DNA of 64,000 bases from Elusimicrobiota bacterium (GCA_016715645.1 JADJZR010000010.1:77918-141917); one strand, 5' to 3'; positions 1-9,959 are shown, numbered from the stretch's first letter. Translations and numbers: made by a program. The notes: generated by a model not told the origin, from the letters alone.

Positions 1-894
1 GATTTCGACAACAAAGTCAACAGCCCGGAATTTCCACCCGATATGAAGGGGGAATACCTTCGGGTCGGCGGGGCATTGGAACATTACGAAAAAACATCCC
101 GCCTGAACCCAGGGTTTCCCATGGCCCGCTATTTTGTGGGCAACGTTTACAACGATTGGGGATCCACTCTCGCTGACCAGGCCCGGCAAGCCCACCAAAA
201 AGGAGACTCCGCTGAAGCCGCCAAATTGCGCAAACTGGCCATCGAAAAATGGGATCAGTCTTTGGACGCCTACGACAGAACCAAAAAATTTGCCCCCAAC
301 TATGTCCAGACCCACCACCAGGTGGGTTTGCTTTATTTGAAACGAGGCGAGTTGGAAACCGCTTTGGGTGATAAGGAAAAAGCTTCGGAAAACTGGGCGT
401 TGGCGTTAAAACACTTCGATCTTTATAACAAACTCGACCCTGTTTTTCCGCCCAATTATTACCGGCAGTCCTACGTCTATTTTAACCAGGGAGACTTGGA
501 GCGGGCCGAAAAAGCCTATTTAGGTGCCCTGGTGTATAACTCCAGCAACGTGGTCAACCGAGTTTATTACGACCGCAACGTGGAATCTTACAGCAATTTG
601 GGGCGTCTCTTCTATGTTCAATTGATAAACCAATATCCTAATGCGCCCCTCTTGCCTATTGACTCAACCCTATTCCAAAAGGCGGAAATGTACTATTTGA
701 AAGCCATTGAAGAGGGTCGCAACTCCGGACGGGAATCGGAAGTCTCCGTTGAGCCCGCAAAATCTTTGGCCGTATTGTACTCCCGTGTTGGCCAAAATGA
801 TAAGGCCTCGGCCCTCTGGTTAAAACTGCGCCAGTGGGCCCCTCAAGATTCGGACGTCCAACGGGTCTTTTCAGCGACTCCGACCGCCCGCTGA
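1..894 (+). CDS. TPR-repeat protein, 5' end outside the window
   Basis: The reading frame is open from base 1, so the true start lies upstream; the first in-window ATG is at 43. The visible 297 residues are helical and contain tetratricopeptide-like units, for example around residues 18-45, 95-120 and 140-165, where A/G/Y/L spacing and phrases such as YVYFNQGDLERAEKAYLGAL are typical. No signal peptide can be judged. The stop overlaps the start of the O-antigen ligase-like gene (TGATG), so the two are probably co-translated. TPR proteins beside Wzy-type polymerases often act as assembly scaffolds; that role is inferred from context only. Confidence 0.8.
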   Translation, partial: DFDNKVNSPEFPPDMKGEYLRVGGALEHYEKTSRLNPGFPMARYFVGNVYNDWGSTLADQARQAHQKGDSAEAAKLRKLAIEKWDQSLDAYDRTKKFAPNYVQTHHQVGLLYLKRGELETALGDKEKASENWALALKHFDLYNKLDPVFPPNYYRQSYVYFNQGDLERAEKAYLGALVYNSSNVVNRVYYDRNVESYSNLGRLFYVQLINQYPNAPLLPIDSTLFQKAEMYYLKAIEEGRNSGRESEVSVEPAKSLAVLYSRVGQNDKASALWLKLRQWAPQDSDVQRVFSATPTAR

Positions 895-2684
895 TGCTCG
901 GGCAACACCGAGCCCTTGTGGGATGGGCTTCGATTATTCACGTGGTTGCTCCGCTGTTTTTTTTCACCCAGCTGACCCAAAACCCCTACAGCATTCAGAT
1001 TTTGATTTTACATGTGGGCCTTTGGGCGGCGTGGTGTTGGATTTTGTTGACCCACTGGAACTGTGCGTTTTCTTGGCCGGCCCGCACGTGGATCGACAAA
1101 CCTCTCTTGGCTTTGGGAGGATGGGCCACGCTGACCTGGTTGTTGTCGATGGGCCGCCACGGGGATTTTTTTCGTCCGGGATTGTGGCATGAAGGATTAA
1201 GGGGACAACTGTTCGTTTGGGTTAACGCCATCGGGGCCTTTTTTTTGTCCGCGCTCGTGGCGACCGGCGACCGTGCGTTTTTTTTTCGTCGACTCCTTTT
1301 GGCCGTGGCCGGGGTGTCTGCGGTGTATGGGATAGCTCAGTTCCTCGGCGTGGACCCGATTTGGGGGTCCCAATTAAACCCGTTTGCGGGCCGCCCTATT
1401 TCCACTTACGGCAATCCTAATTTTTTGTCGTCGGCCTTGGTTCTGTTTATTCCCTTGGCCCTCCATGAATGGCTAAAAAGCCGGTCCATCGGCGCCTCGG
1501 TGGGGTGGGGAACCTTGGTCTTGGTTTACGTAGCGGCGTTGGTGGCAACGATGACACGGTCCTCATGGATTGGCCTCGCGGGCGGGCTGGCGGTTTTCGT
1601 CGTTTTGGACCGGGCCCAATTTCGCCGGAAGCTCCCATGGGTGACATTGATGGCGGGAATCCTGGCGGCGCTCGTCTTGTTTTGGCCGACCTCCGAATTG
1701 GGCGCGGCCCGGCCGATCCATCGAATGGTCGAACTTTGGAACGGCGTCACCGGACAATCTGTATACGCGTCCTGGCATCAACGTCTCATGATTTGGCGAT
1801 GCGCCTGGGATATGTGGGCCGAAAACCCTTTGACCGGAAAAGGCTGGGGTTCCTTTGAACTTTTTTTCCCTTACTACCAGGGCCGATGGCTTTTGCTGGA
1901 CCTGTTCCAAACATTTAAAACCCACTCCAACAACGCCCACAATCTCATCCTTGAAATCGGCTCACAAACGGGCTTGGTCGGTTTGGGCCTTGGGGTTCTG
2001 TTGGCGCTTATAACGGTGCGGGGACAAATTCAACACACCCGTTCGACGTCAGCGGAAAAATCCCTAACGTCTGCGCTGTTCGCAGGGATGGTCGGCATGG
2101 TGATTGACAACCTTTTCGGCAACGTCTCTCTCTTTTTCGCCATTCCTGGTTTTCTATTTTTCTGGGTGTGGGGACAATGGGCCGTTCTGGCCCTTAGCCG
2201 GCCCGCCCAGACACCATGGTCCCGGTGGGCCTTAAGAGGCCTGACCCTCTTGGTCGTGTTGGCGGCCGTTTGGATCATGCCGATTTTGGTGCGAGCCTTT
2301 ATGGGAGAAGCCGGATACCTTCGGGCCACCCAACCGGCTCGGCTTAACAGCGGACGAGGGGGGGAAGAACAGTTGTTAAGGGCCCAACGGTTGAAACCAC
2401 ACGACGTTCACATCAATTTTGAATTGGGAAACTTGTATTCCCGCCGCATGATCGATGCTCAATCCCGCGGATACGAAATAGAAACCGCGACCAACGCTGA
2501 AAAAGCCTGGGCCGCCTACACCCAAGCTCTCCGATCGAACCCCAGTTACGATGAAATATTTTCTGCCCGTGCCCGAACCGCGGAGGCGCTGAGACGAATT
2601 CCACAAGCACGTCAAGATGCCCGCCTGGCGCGTTTGTTGGATCCTCGACAGGCGCCGGCCGTTTCAATCCCTTTGGACCCATGA
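894..2684 (+). CDS. O-antigen ligase/polymerase-like (Wzy_C) membrane protein with C-terminal TPR
   Basis: A 596-residue inner-membrane protein. The start is the ATG at 894 that overlaps the previous stop; an in-frame GTG at 834 would lie deep inside the upstream gene. About ten to twelve hydrophobic segments fill residues 10-490. The Wzy_C signature is present as THSNNAHNLILEIGSQTGLVG, with the conserved His and the E-x-G loop. After the last membrane segment a soluble tail of about 110 residues has two TPR-like units. The family ligates or polymerises lipid-linked glycans on the periplasmic face; substrate cannot be told from sequence. The gene overlaps the next one by 4 bases. Confidence 0.85.
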   Translation: MLGQHRALVGWASIIHVVAPLFFFTQLTQNPYSIQILILHVGLWAAWCWILLTHWNCAFSWPARTWIDKPLLALGGWATLTWLLSMGRHGDFFRPGLWHEGLRGQLFVWVNAIGAFFLSALVATGDRAFFFRRLLLAVAGVSAVYGIAQFLGVDPIWGSQLNPFAGRPISTYGNPNFLSSALVLFIPLALHEWLKSRSIGASVGWGTLVLVYVAALVATMTRSSWIGLAGGLAVFVVLDRAQFRRKLPWVTLMAGILAALVLFWPTSELGAARPIHRMVELWNGVTGQSVYASWHQRLMIWRCAWDMWAENPLTGKGWGSFELFFPYYQGRWLLLDLFQTFKTHSNNAHNLILEIGSQTGLVGLGLGVLLALITVRGQIQHTRSTSAEKSLTSALFAGMVGMVIDNLFGNVSLFFAIPGFLFFWVWGQWAVLALSRPAQTPWSRWALRGLTLLVVLAAVWIMPILVRAFMGEAGYLRATQPARLNSGRGGEEQLLRAQRLKPHDVHINFELGNLYSRRMIDAQSRGYEIETATNAEKAWAAYTQALRSNPSYDEIFSARARTAEALRRIPQARQDARLARLLDPRQAPAVSIPLDP

Positions 2685-4453
2685 AATTCCTTTCCGCCCT
2701 CATACGCCGGATGGGTATCCGATCGCGGTTGTTGGCCTTTTTTACATTGGCTCTGGGAGCGTTGACTTTGTCAACGGCGATCATCTCTTACGCGGCGTTG
2801 TGCGTGTTCATAAAGGAATCCACTTTTCGGGAAGAACGTGAATTATCGAGGCGGCTGGCCGAACGGTTGTCGGCTCATTTCGCTGAAGCCCAGCGGGGAC
2901 TGGCCACCCTGCGCCTCACCCTGCGTTCGGACGGACCTTCGACGAAAAAGCAGACCGCTGTTCTGAGGGCTTTTGCGGCACGATATCCCGACATCCTGGA
3001 AGTGGCCACGTTCGATTCAAATGGCCGCGGACTGGCCCGGGCTGGCCGCATAAAAGGTCGCTTGGTCTGGGGAAAAAACACCTCGTCACGGGCCGGGCGA
3101 AAAGAATTCGCCAACCTCTCTGGAGGAAAATTCCTCATTGGAGCTCCCCAGGTGGACGGCGCGACACCCCAGGTTTCATTAACGATTCCGGTGGGAGACA
3201 AAGAGGGCACCGTTTTATCGGCTCGCCTGGGGTTGGGCGCCATATTCACTATGATAAAAGAATCGGCTTCCCCCGCCGCCCACGCTTATCTGGTGGGTGC
3301 CGACGGGCGCCTATTAACTCATTCTCACTATACCCCCAACGAGGACTGGGCCCATCGGCCGGCGGTGGCTGCTTTTTTAGCTGAATCCTCCGGTCGCCAA
3401 GGATATCCTCTTATCGTTGGAACCGGCCCGCAACGGCATCTGGCGGTTTTTCACCGGGTGGTTCCGACGGGGTGGGCCGTTTTGTTCGAAAGCCCGTTTC
3501 GAACCCTCTTGGCACCGGCCCGTCGAATGGGTTTAAGGGTGTTGGTGGCCGCCTTGGTGTTGGGTAGTCTCTTTTGGGTAGCGGGCTACCTCTTGATCAA
3601 TAAAATTGTTGAACCTTTGGGATTGCTTCAACAGGGGCTACAGCGCATCGGTCGTGGAGACTTTTCTCACCGGGTGAGGATACAATCCGTGGCGGAACTT
3701 AAAAAGGTGGCCGACACCATCAACCACATGGCCGAGTCGTTGTCCGCCTCGGAAAAAGCCAAACGCGATTTAGCCCACATGATCGTCCACGATCTTAAAA
3801 ACCCTTTATCGGCCACCTTGAGCGCCATCGAGTGCGTTTTGCAGATGGCCGATCGAACCTTATCCGCCGATGAGAAGAAAATGCTTTCGCTGGGGGCCAA
3901 ATCCGGACGCGACCTGCTTCGGCTCATCCAAAATCTCTTGGACGTGGCCAAAATGGAAGAGGGGAAACTTCCGCTCCGCTGGAGTTCATTCTCCATCGTG
4001 GAGCTGGCGGGTCAGTGCGTGGACGATTTGGAACCGCAAATCATGAAAGAAAAAAAGATCATCTCCGTTGAAGTCAGTCACGGTCTTCCCTTAGCTTGGG
4101 GAGACCGGGACTTGATTCACCGAACCTTGGCCAACCTTTTGACCAATGCGCTCAAACACACACCGCCCCGAACAGAAATTTCCATTCACGTCAGGAACGA
4201 TGCCTTGACCCGTACGCTGGTCGTCAGCGTTAAAGACAACGGGGAAGGTGTCCCAGCGGATTTCAAAGATCGGATTTTTGAAAAGTTCAGCCAAGCCGAA
4301 GGTCGAAAAACCAATCAGCGGGTTGGTAGCGGGTTGGGGTTGACCTTTTGCAAGCTGGCCGTAGAGGCCCATGGGGGCCGAATTGGGGTGGAGTCCGACC
4401 CGGGCAAAGGAAGCGAGTTTTTTTTCTCCATTCCTCTCGCGCCAGAAAAATAG
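2681..4453 (+). CDS. Membrane sensor histidine kinase (Cache-like/HAMP/HisKA/HATPase)
   Basis: 590 residues; ATG overlaps the upstream stop (ATGA). Order of parts: transmembrane helix at about 15-45, an extracytoplasmic Cache-like region to about residue 285, second transmembrane helix at about 287-312, HAMP to about 365, then HisKA with phospho-acceptor His370 in the motif VHDLKNP. The ATPase domain shows N box NLLTNALKHTP, G1 DNGEGVP, F box FEKFSQ and G2 GSGLGLTF, so the kinase looks intact. No response regulator gene adjoins it. Its place at the end of the envelope-glycan genes suggests an envelope signal, which is inference. Confidence 0.9.
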   Translation: MKFLSALIRRMGIRSRLLAFFTLALGALTLSTAIISYAALCVFIKESTFREERELSRRLAERLSAHFAEAQRGLATLRLTLRSDGPSTKKQTAVLRAFAARYPDILEVATFDSNGRGLARAGRIKGRLVWGKNTSSRAGRKEFANLSGGKFLIGAPQVDGATPQVSLTIPVGDKEGTVLSARLGLGAIFTMIKESASPAAHAYLVGADGRLLTHSHYTPNEDWAHRPAVAAFLAESSGRQGYPLIVGTGPQRHLAVFHRVVPTGWAVLFESPFRTLLAPARRMGLRVLVAALVLGSLFWVAGYLLINKIVEPLGLLQQGLQRIGRGDFSHRVRIQSVAELKKVADTINHMAESLSASEKAKRDLAHMIVHDLKNPLSATLSAIECVLQMADRTLSADEKKMLSLGAKSGRDLLRLIQNLLDVAKMEEGKLPLRWSSFSIVELAGQCVDDLEPQIMKEKKIISVEVSHGLPLAWGDRDLIHRTLANLLTNALKHTPPRTEISIHVRNDALTRTLVVSVKDNGEGVPADFKDRIFEKFSQAEGRKTNQRVGSGLGLTFCKLAVEAHGGRIGVESDPGKGSEFFFSIPLAPEK

Positions 4454-4477
4454 TTTGTATAATCACTTCCCCAACAT

Positions 4478-6493
4478 ATGACGAAAACTTCAGCATCACC
4501 TATCGACTCGCTGTGCGTCAACACGCTTCGGTTCCTGGCGGTGGACGCGGTGGAAAAGGCCCGGTCCGGCCACCCGGGGACGCCCATGGAGGCGGCGGGA
4601 CTGGGATATGTCCTTTGGACCAAAGTTTTGCGCCACGACCCCTCGGATCCCTCGTGGCTCAACCGGGATCGGTTCATTCTTTCGGCGGGGCACGCTTCGA
4701 TGTTGCTTTATGGACTTCTTCATCTCACAGGGTACGATCTCACTCTTGATGACCTTAAAAATTTCCGTCAGTGGGGCAGCCAAACGCCCGGTCATCCGGA
4801 GGTGGGGCACACCCCCGGTGTGGAAACCACAACAGGTCCCTTGGGCCAGGGGTTTGCCACCGGCGTGGGGATGGCCATGGCGGAGCGGTTGATGGCGGCC
4901 CGATTTAATCGGGCCGGAATGGCGATCGTGGATCACGCGATTTGGGCGTTTGTTTCCGATGGGGACATTATGGAAGGCCTTTCGGGGGAAGCGGCCTCGT
5001 TGGCCGGCCATCTCAAATTGGGCAAGTTAAAGTCTGTTTATTTGGACAACGCCATCACGATTGAAGGTTCGACCGAATTGGCCTTTTCCGAGAACGTGGC
5101 TCAACGCTTTGAATCGTACGGTTGGCGGACGGTCCGAATCCCTGATCCGGAAGATCTGGTCGCTGTTGAAACGGTTTTAAAGGACGTCCAGTCGAACAAC
5201 GAAAAACCCACGTTGATTTTGGCGCGCACCCATATCGGGTTCGGTTCGCCCAACAAACAAGACACGGCTGAAGCCCACGGAGCGCCTTTGGGCGCCTCGG
5301 AAACGGCTTTGGCGAAAAAAAATCTAAATTGGCCTGAAAACTCGCCCTTTTTTGTGCCGGACGAAGCCCGAAACCATTGGGGCCAAACCCACGATCGCGG
5401 AAAAGCCCTGCGGTCCCAGTGGGAAGGGTTGTTTGAGAAATACAAACACGCCCATCCGGATTTGGCGAAACAATGGATAAACATAAAAAACAACCCTCTC
5501 CCCGCGGACTGGGAAAAGTCGGTCCCTGTCTTTAAGAAAGGAGATGACATGGCGACCCGACAAGCTTCAGGCAAAGTGATCCAAGCGTTGGCGGGCCGGA
5601 TGACGAACCTGGTGGGGGGGTCGGCGGATTTGGCTCCCTCAAACAACACATGGATAGACGGCGGCGGCCATTTTTCAGCCGACGAAACCGGTCGCAACTT
5701 TCATTTTGGAATTCGGGAACACGCCATGGGCGCCGTCCTTAATGGACTGGCTCTTTACGGGGGGATTATTCCGTTTGGGGGTACCTTTTTGACGTTTGCC
5801 GATTACATGCGCCCGTCGATACGACTCGCGGCTATTATGAAAATTGGCGTGATCTATGTTTTCACCCACGACAGCATTGGCGTTGGAGAGGACGGGCCCA
5901 CTCACCAGCCGGTCGAACACCTGGCCAGTCTGAGGTGCATCCCCGGATTGTCCGTGATTCGCCCGGCGGACGCCAACGAAACGGCCCAGGCCTGGAAATC
6001 CGCCCTCTCTCGTCGAGACGGACCCACAGCGCTGATCTTGTCGCGCCAAAAACTTCCCACTTTGGATCGAACTGTTTTTTCGGGGGCCGAAGGCGTTCTA
6101 CAAGGGGGGTATCGTTTAGATCGAGATCAAAATATTCATGTTCTTTTGATCGCAACGGGATCGGAAGTATCCTTGGCGTTGGCCGCCCGGGAGCGGTTGG
6201 CGCAGGAAAAAATCGCCGCGGGTGTGGTGAGTCTTGCGTCCCACGACCTGTTTGAAAAACAAGACGCCGCCTATCGCCAAGGGGTCATGCCCGACACATC
6301 GAAAGCCCGGGTGGTTATTGAAGCGGGCGTTTCATTTGGTTGGGACCGCTGGGCGGGTCCCACTGGCGAAAAGGTGACCCTGGATCGTTACGGCGCGTCG
6401 GCCCCGGGCGAGATCGTTCTTGAAAAGATGGGATTTAGCGTGGACGCCGTTGTGGCGGCGGCCAAAAAATCAATCGCAAGGAGTCGTTCATGA
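4478..6493 (+). CDS. tkt: Transketolase
   Basis: 671 residues, the usual length. It transfers two-carbon ketol units between sugar phosphates in the non-oxidative pentose phosphate pathway, using thiamine diphosphate. Visible marks: N-terminal KARSGHPGTPM, GHxSM-type loop SAGHASMLLYG, TGPLGQG, and the TPP/metal motif SDGDIMEG at about residue 160; the middle domain has IPFGGTFLTFADYMRP and HDSIGVGEDGPTHQPVEHL, which are diagnostic. A TATAAT hexamer at 4458-4463 gives a very short 5' leader before the ATG. It leads a tkt-tal-tpiA-rpiB operon, joined to tal by a 4-base overlap. Confidence 0.97.
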   Translation: MTKTSASPIDSLCVNTLRFLAVDAVEKARSGHPGTPMEAAGLGYVLWTKVLRHDPSDPSWLNRDRFILSAGHASMLLYGLLHLTGYDLTLDDLKNFRQWGSQTPGHPEVGHTPGVETTTGPLGQGFATGVGMAMAERLMAARFNRAGMAIVDHAIWAFVSDGDIMEGLSGEAASLAGHLKLGKLKSVYLDNAITIEGSTELAFSENVAQRFESYGWRTVRIPDPEDLVAVETVLKDVQSNNEKPTLILARTHIGFGSPNKQDTAEAHGAPLGASETALAKKNLNWPENSPFFVPDEARNHWGQTHDRGKALRSQWEGLFEKYKHAHPDLAKQWINIKNNPLPADWEKSVPVFKKGDDMATRQASGKVIQALAGRMTNLVGGSADLAPSNNTWIDGGGHFSADETGRNFHFGIREHAMGAVLNGLALYGGIIPFGGTFLTFADYMRPSIRLAAIMKIGVIYVFTHDSIGVGEDGPTHQPVEHLASLRCIPGLSVIRPADANETAQAWKSALSRRDGPTALILSRQKLPTLDRTVFSGAEGVLQGGYRLDRDQNIHVLLIATGSEVSLALAARERLAQEKIAAGVVSLASHDLFEKQDAAYRQGVMPDTSKARVVIEAGVSFGWDRWAGPTGEKVTLDRYGASAPGEIVLEKMGFSVDAVVAAAKKSIARSRS

Positions 6494-7626
6494 CCCGTTT
6501 GCACGATTTGTTGGCCCACGGCCAAAGCGTGTGGCTCGACAACATCAGCCGCGATCTCCTGAGGTCGGGAGAGTTAAAAAATTTGATTGACCAGGGCCTT
6601 CGGGGAATGACCTCGAACCCGGCCATTTTCGAAAAAGCATTATCGTCCGCAACCACTTACGACGCCTCGTTACGGCGATATTTTTCCGGCAAACGAACAG
6701 TGGAAGAGATTTTTGATGCCTTGGCCCTGGAAGACGTGGGCGATGCGGCTGATCAGTTGAGACCCGTTTATGATGAATCGCAAGGTTCGGACGGGTTCGT
6801 CTCCATTGAGGTGTCGCCGTTGCACGCACGGGACAGCGAGCGCACGCTGGCGGAAGCGCGCCGGTTATGGAAATCACTCCATCGGCCCAATGTGATGATC
6901 AAAATTCCAGCGACCCGTGAAGGCCTACCAGCGATTCAGCAAGCCTTGACTGAAGGGATCCCTGTGAACGTGACGTTAATTTTTTCAGTTGAACGGTATG
7001 CGGAAGTGTTGGAAGCCCATCGGCGGGCCATGGAAGCGCGCGCGGCGGATGGGCCAATAACCGCGGTGGAAAGTGTGGCCAGTTTTTTCGTGAGCCGAAT
7101 TGACGCCGCCGTAGATAAAATTGTCCAGGAAAAAATTGGCAAATCAAAAAATGCGGCAGAAAAAGACCAGCTTCTTGAAATATTGGGAAAAACGGCCATC
7201 GCTAGCGCCAAAGCCGCTTATTTACTTTACAAAAAGCATTACGGCAGTCCTGCCTGGGACGTTTTGAAAAAAAAGGGTGCCCGGCCCCAACGGCCGCTAT
7301 GGGCCAGCACCAGCACCAAAAATCCCCATTACTCGGATTTGATGTATGTCGACACCCTGATCGGGTTAAACACAGTGAACACGTTGCCGCCCCAAACGTT
7401 GGCGGCCTTTCTGGATCATGGAACCGTGGCCGACACGTTGGAAGAAGGGGTGGACGAGGCTCGGCGGACTTTAGAATCATTGAGAACGCAAAAAATCGAT
7501 CTGCGCAAAATTACCGACCAGCTGGAAGCGGATGGGGTTCAACTGTTCGTGGACGCCTACGACAAACTCATCGCCGGCCTTCGAAATAAGAAGGAATCCC
7601 TGTCGCCGGCATTGTCCAAAAGGTAG
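6490..7626 (+). CDS. tal: Transaldolase
   Basis: 378 residues, matching the longer transaldolase type found in actinobacteria and others rather than the 315-residue E. coli type. It moves a dihydroxyacetone unit between sugar phosphates through a Schiff base; the catalytic lysine is Lys138 in NVMIKIPATREG. Other conserved blocks are GMTSNPAIFEKA near the N terminus, VNVTLIFSVERY and LWASTSTKNPHYSDLMYVD. The ATG overlaps the tkt stop (ATGA), so the two pentose phosphate enzymes are translationally coupled. Confidence 0.95.
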   Translation: MTRLHDLLAHGQSVWLDNISRDLLRSGELKNLIDQGLRGMTSNPAIFEKALSSATTYDASLRRYFSGKRTVEEIFDALALEDVGDAADQLRPVYDESQGSDGFVSIEVSPLHARDSERTLAEARRLWKSLHRPNVMIKIPATREGLPAIQQALTEGIPVNVTLIFSVERYAEVLEAHRRAMEARAADGPITAVESVASFFVSRIDAAVDKIVQEKIGKSKNAAEKDQLLEILGKTAIASAKAAYLLYKKHYGSPAWDVLKKKGARPQRPLWASTSTKNPHYSDLMYVDTLIGLNTVNTLPPQTLAAFLDHGTVADTLEEGVDEARRTLESLRTQKIDLRKITDQLEADGVQLFVDAYDKLIAGLRNKKESLSPALSKR

Positions 7627-7680
7627 ATTTCTTGTGCAGGAGTTTAATCCGAATATAAAAACAACGATAAGGAGCTCACT

Positions 7681-8446
7681 ATGTCGCGAAGACCGTTAAT
7701 GGCGGGGAATTGGAAAATGTTCAAGACCATTTCCGGAAGGTGTGGATTTGGTGAAAAAGTTGGGAGCCCAAACGTTCGGAGTGACCGATCGAGACATTCT
7801 GGTCTGCCCACCGTTCACGGCATTGGCGGCAGTGGCCCACGCCGCCAAAGGGACATCCATCGCCGTGGGGGCCCAAACCATGAACGACAATCTTTCCGGC
7901 GCCTTCACAGGGGAAGTGGCTCCCGGCATGATCAAAGACGCCGGGGCTTCACACGTGATCATCGGCCACTCGGAGCGGCGCCAAATTTACGGGGAAACCG
8001 ATGCCCTGGTCAATAAAAAAGCCAAACTTGCGTTGGAACAAGGTCTCACCCCGGTGGTCTGTGTGGGGGAAACCCTGGTCGAACGGGAAGCGGGCAACAC
8101 CTTCAAGGTCGTGGAACGCCACGTGGTGGAGGGTTTGAAGGGTTTTTCGGCGACCCAGGCGGCCTCGGTGGTGGTGGCTTACGAACCCGTATGGGCCATC
8201 GGCACGGGCAAAACCGCCACTCCAGCCCAAGCCCAAGAAGTTCACGCGTTTATTCGAAAAAAGCTGGAAACTTTGTTTGGGGCTGAAGCGGCTCGGGTAC
8301 GAATTCTTTACGGCGGGTCAGTGAAACCCGACAACATCGACCAACTCATGTCCCAACCCGACATCGATGGAGGGCTTGTGGGCGGAGCCAGCCTGAAAGC
8401 CGAAGATTTCGCGCGCATCGTCAAATTCCAGAAGATCCCCGCGTGA
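7681..8446 (+). CDS. tpiA: Triosephosphate isomerase, interrupted by a +1 frameshift
   Basis: Interconverts dihydroxyacetone phosphate and glyceraldehyde 3-phosphate. A good ribosome site (AAGGAG) precedes ATG 7681, whose frame encodes the N-terminal MSRRPLMAGNWKMFKTIS with the catalytic Lys of NWKM. The frame then breaks: the remainder, from VDLVKKLGAQ onward, lies one base away and contains the catalytic His (IIGHSERR), Glu (AYEPVWAIGTG) and phosphate loop (LYGGSVKPDN). Removing one G from the GG at 7735-7736 restores a normal protein of about 254 residues. A GTG at 7742 could start the second frame but would lose the catalytic lysine. It overlaps rpiB by 4 bases. Sequencing error is more likely than real loss. 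Confidence 0.93.
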
Positions 8447-8889
8447 AACTAGTTGTCGGAGCCGACCATGGCGGATACCGAGCCAAGGAGAGGTTGGTCC
8501 GGGCTCTTATGGCGGCGGGTCACCATGTGACGGACGTAGGCACCATCGATGAATCATCCGTGGACTACCCCGACTTCGCGGTTCGCGTGGGTCGAGCTGT
8601 GGCTGGAAAAAAGGCCGACCGGGGCGTGTTGTTGTGCGGGACAGGAATCGGGATGGCCATTGCCGCCAACAAAATTCGGGGAGTTCGGGCCGCCGTGGTG
8701 TGGAACAAAAAAACCGCCGCGTTAGCGGCGGAACATAATGACGCGAACGTGTTGTGTCTGGGAGCGAGGATTTTATCTTCCTCATCTATAGTGGCTCTGG
8801 TAAAGGCCTGGTTGGCCGCACCGTTTGGCGGAGATCGACACGTTCGGCGCATTAATAAAATCCGCGCCCTGGAAAGGGGGAACCGATGA
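8443..8889 (+). CDS. rpiB: Ribose-5-phosphate isomerase B
   Basis: 148 residues, normal for RpiB/LacAB. Interconverts ribose 5-phosphate and ribulose 5-phosphate. The N terminus VVGADHGGYRAKE holds the conserved ADH motif and LLCGTGIGMAIAANK holds the catalytic Cys65 and the phosphate-binding GTGxG loop; the E-H-N run at AAEHNDANVL is also family-typical. It starts with GTG overlapping the tpiA stop (GTGA) and overlaps the following TPR gene, so it sits inside one translationally coupled operon. Confidence 0.96.
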   Translation: MKLVVGADHGGYRAKERLVRALMAAGHHVTDVGTIDESSVDYPDFAVRVGRAVAGKKADRGVLLCGTGIGMAIAANKIRGVRAAVVWNKKTAALAAEHNDANVLCLGARILSSSSIVALVKAWLAAPFGGDRHVRRINKIRALERGNR

Positions 8890-9314
8890 AAAAATTGGTC
8901 CGTGTGCCGTTCCTTGTCACTGGATCTGTGATGGGTCTTGTCTGTTTTTCATTCGCGGCGGTCTCCCAAGATCGCCTGCGAGAAGGCCTGGCTTTGATGA
9001 ACGAGGGTAAAACCGAGGCGGCGTTGACCGTATTGCGCCAAGCCGTTGCCACGGATCCTTCCGATCCCGCCGGGCACACGGCATTGGGAACCGCGTCGCT
9101 TCAAGCCCAGCAATTCGACCAAGCTCAACGCTCGCTCGAGCGGGCGGTCACGCTGGATCCGAAATCTCAAACCGCCCTGTATTCGTTAGCGCTCCTCTAC
9201 GAAAAACAAAAACGGTACCCTGAAGCGCGGCGATCGTGGGAAAAGTTTCTGGCGCTCGCTCCGTCGGCGGAATCGGCCGAATTGGCCCGTCGCCATCTGG
9301 AACGCCTTCCGTGA
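8886..9314 (+). CDS. Exported TPR protein
   Basis: 142 residues with an N-terminal signal peptide (KK, then a hydrophobic stretch to about residue 24, ending FAAVSQ). The mature part holds about three TPR units (residues 30-130), including GHTALGTASLQAQQFDQAQ and ALYSLALLYEKQKRYPEA. Predicted periplasmic protein-protein adaptor; partner unknown. It overlaps rpiB upstream and a lipoprotein gene downstream, so it is probably co-expressed with the sugar-phosphate operon, with no obvious mechanistic link. Confidence 0.8.
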   Translation: MKKLVRVPFLVTGSVMGLVCFSFAAVSQDRLREGLALMNEGKTEAALTVLRQAVATDPSDPAGHTALGTASLQAQQFDQAQRSLERAVTLDPKSQTALYSLALLYEKQKRYPEARRSWEKFLALAPSAESAELARRHLERLP

Positions 9315-9862
9315 AAATTGTCGGTGCGGCAACGATTCTTTCCCTCATTTTAACCGGGTGCTTCGCCCCCTTGCGAACAGTGACTAAACCGGGAATGGAT
9401 TTTTCCAAAATTAAAAATGTGCTCGTGTTGGAGCCCACTTATCCTGAACAACGGTTTGTGACCGATGAGTTTGCCCGGCAGTTGATGGCACGGGGGTATC
9501 GAGTTCGGGTGGGAGAGCCCGACGACCAATCGGATGTTTGGCTTCAAATCACCGTGTCCCAGGCTGTGCCCGACAAAAAATATCTGGTCCCGTTAAAAGG
9601 GGCCTGGGGTGACCGCTCTGTTGTCTACAACGCAGTAACGGAAATTTCGGGCCGAACGCTATACCCATCCGGGGCCGGCCCGGGGGTGGACGACGCGCAA
9701 ATATTGGTTTCCAACGCCACGGTTTCGTTGTCGGCCCGGTTGCTCGAACCGGGCACGCGCGAAATGTTGTGGAGCGGAAGCGTCACTTACGAAGGGTTGG
9801 ATTTGGATGTGGCGGTGGAAGGCTCGGTGGCGAGCCTGTTTAAGCGGTTTCCACTTCAATAA
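9311..9862 (+). CDS. Hypothetical lipoprotein
   Basis: 183 residues from a GTG start overlapping the previous stop (GTGA). A lipobox LILTGC is at about residues 12-17, so the mature protein should be lipid-modified on Cys17. The rest (KNVLVLEPTYPEQRFVTDEF, then a beta-rich region) resembles small outer-membrane or periplasmic lipoproteins that bind partners, but I do not recognise a named family. The in-frame extension to 9236 lies inside the TPR gene and is unlikely to be the start. Confidence 0.75.
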   Translation: MKIVGAATILSLILTGCFAPLRTVTKPGMDFSKIKNVLVLEPTYPEQRFVTDEFARQLMARGYRVRVGEPDDQSDVWLQITVSQAVPDKKYLVPLKGAWGDRSVVYNAVTEISGRTLYPSGAGPGVDDAQILVSNATVSLSARLLEPGTREMLWSGSVTYEGLDLDVAVEGSVASLFKRFPLQ

Positions 9863-9868
9863 AAGGGG

Positions 9869-9897
9869 TTGAAAGTAAGTTGTTCTTAGTACATACT
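9869..9897 (+). promoter_or_regulatory. Probable promoter for pilT operon
   Basis: TTGAAA at 9869-9874 and CATACT at 9892-9897 are 17 bases apart. An imperfect inverted repeat (CCGATCCCC near 9906 with GGGGGTCGG near 9926) lies in the leader, followed by a strong AGGAGG before the TTG start of pilT. Confidence 0.45.
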
Positions 9898-9959
9898 GGA
9901 GGAGCCGATCCCCTGAATTTGGGCGCGGGGGTCGGAATCTGCTGTTCGAGGAGGACACC

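Noticed and set aside
834..893. Upstream GTG start of the O-antigen ligase-like gene
   Set aside because: It would overlap the TPR gene by 60 bases; ATG 894 gives a tight TGATG junction and a proper membrane N terminus.
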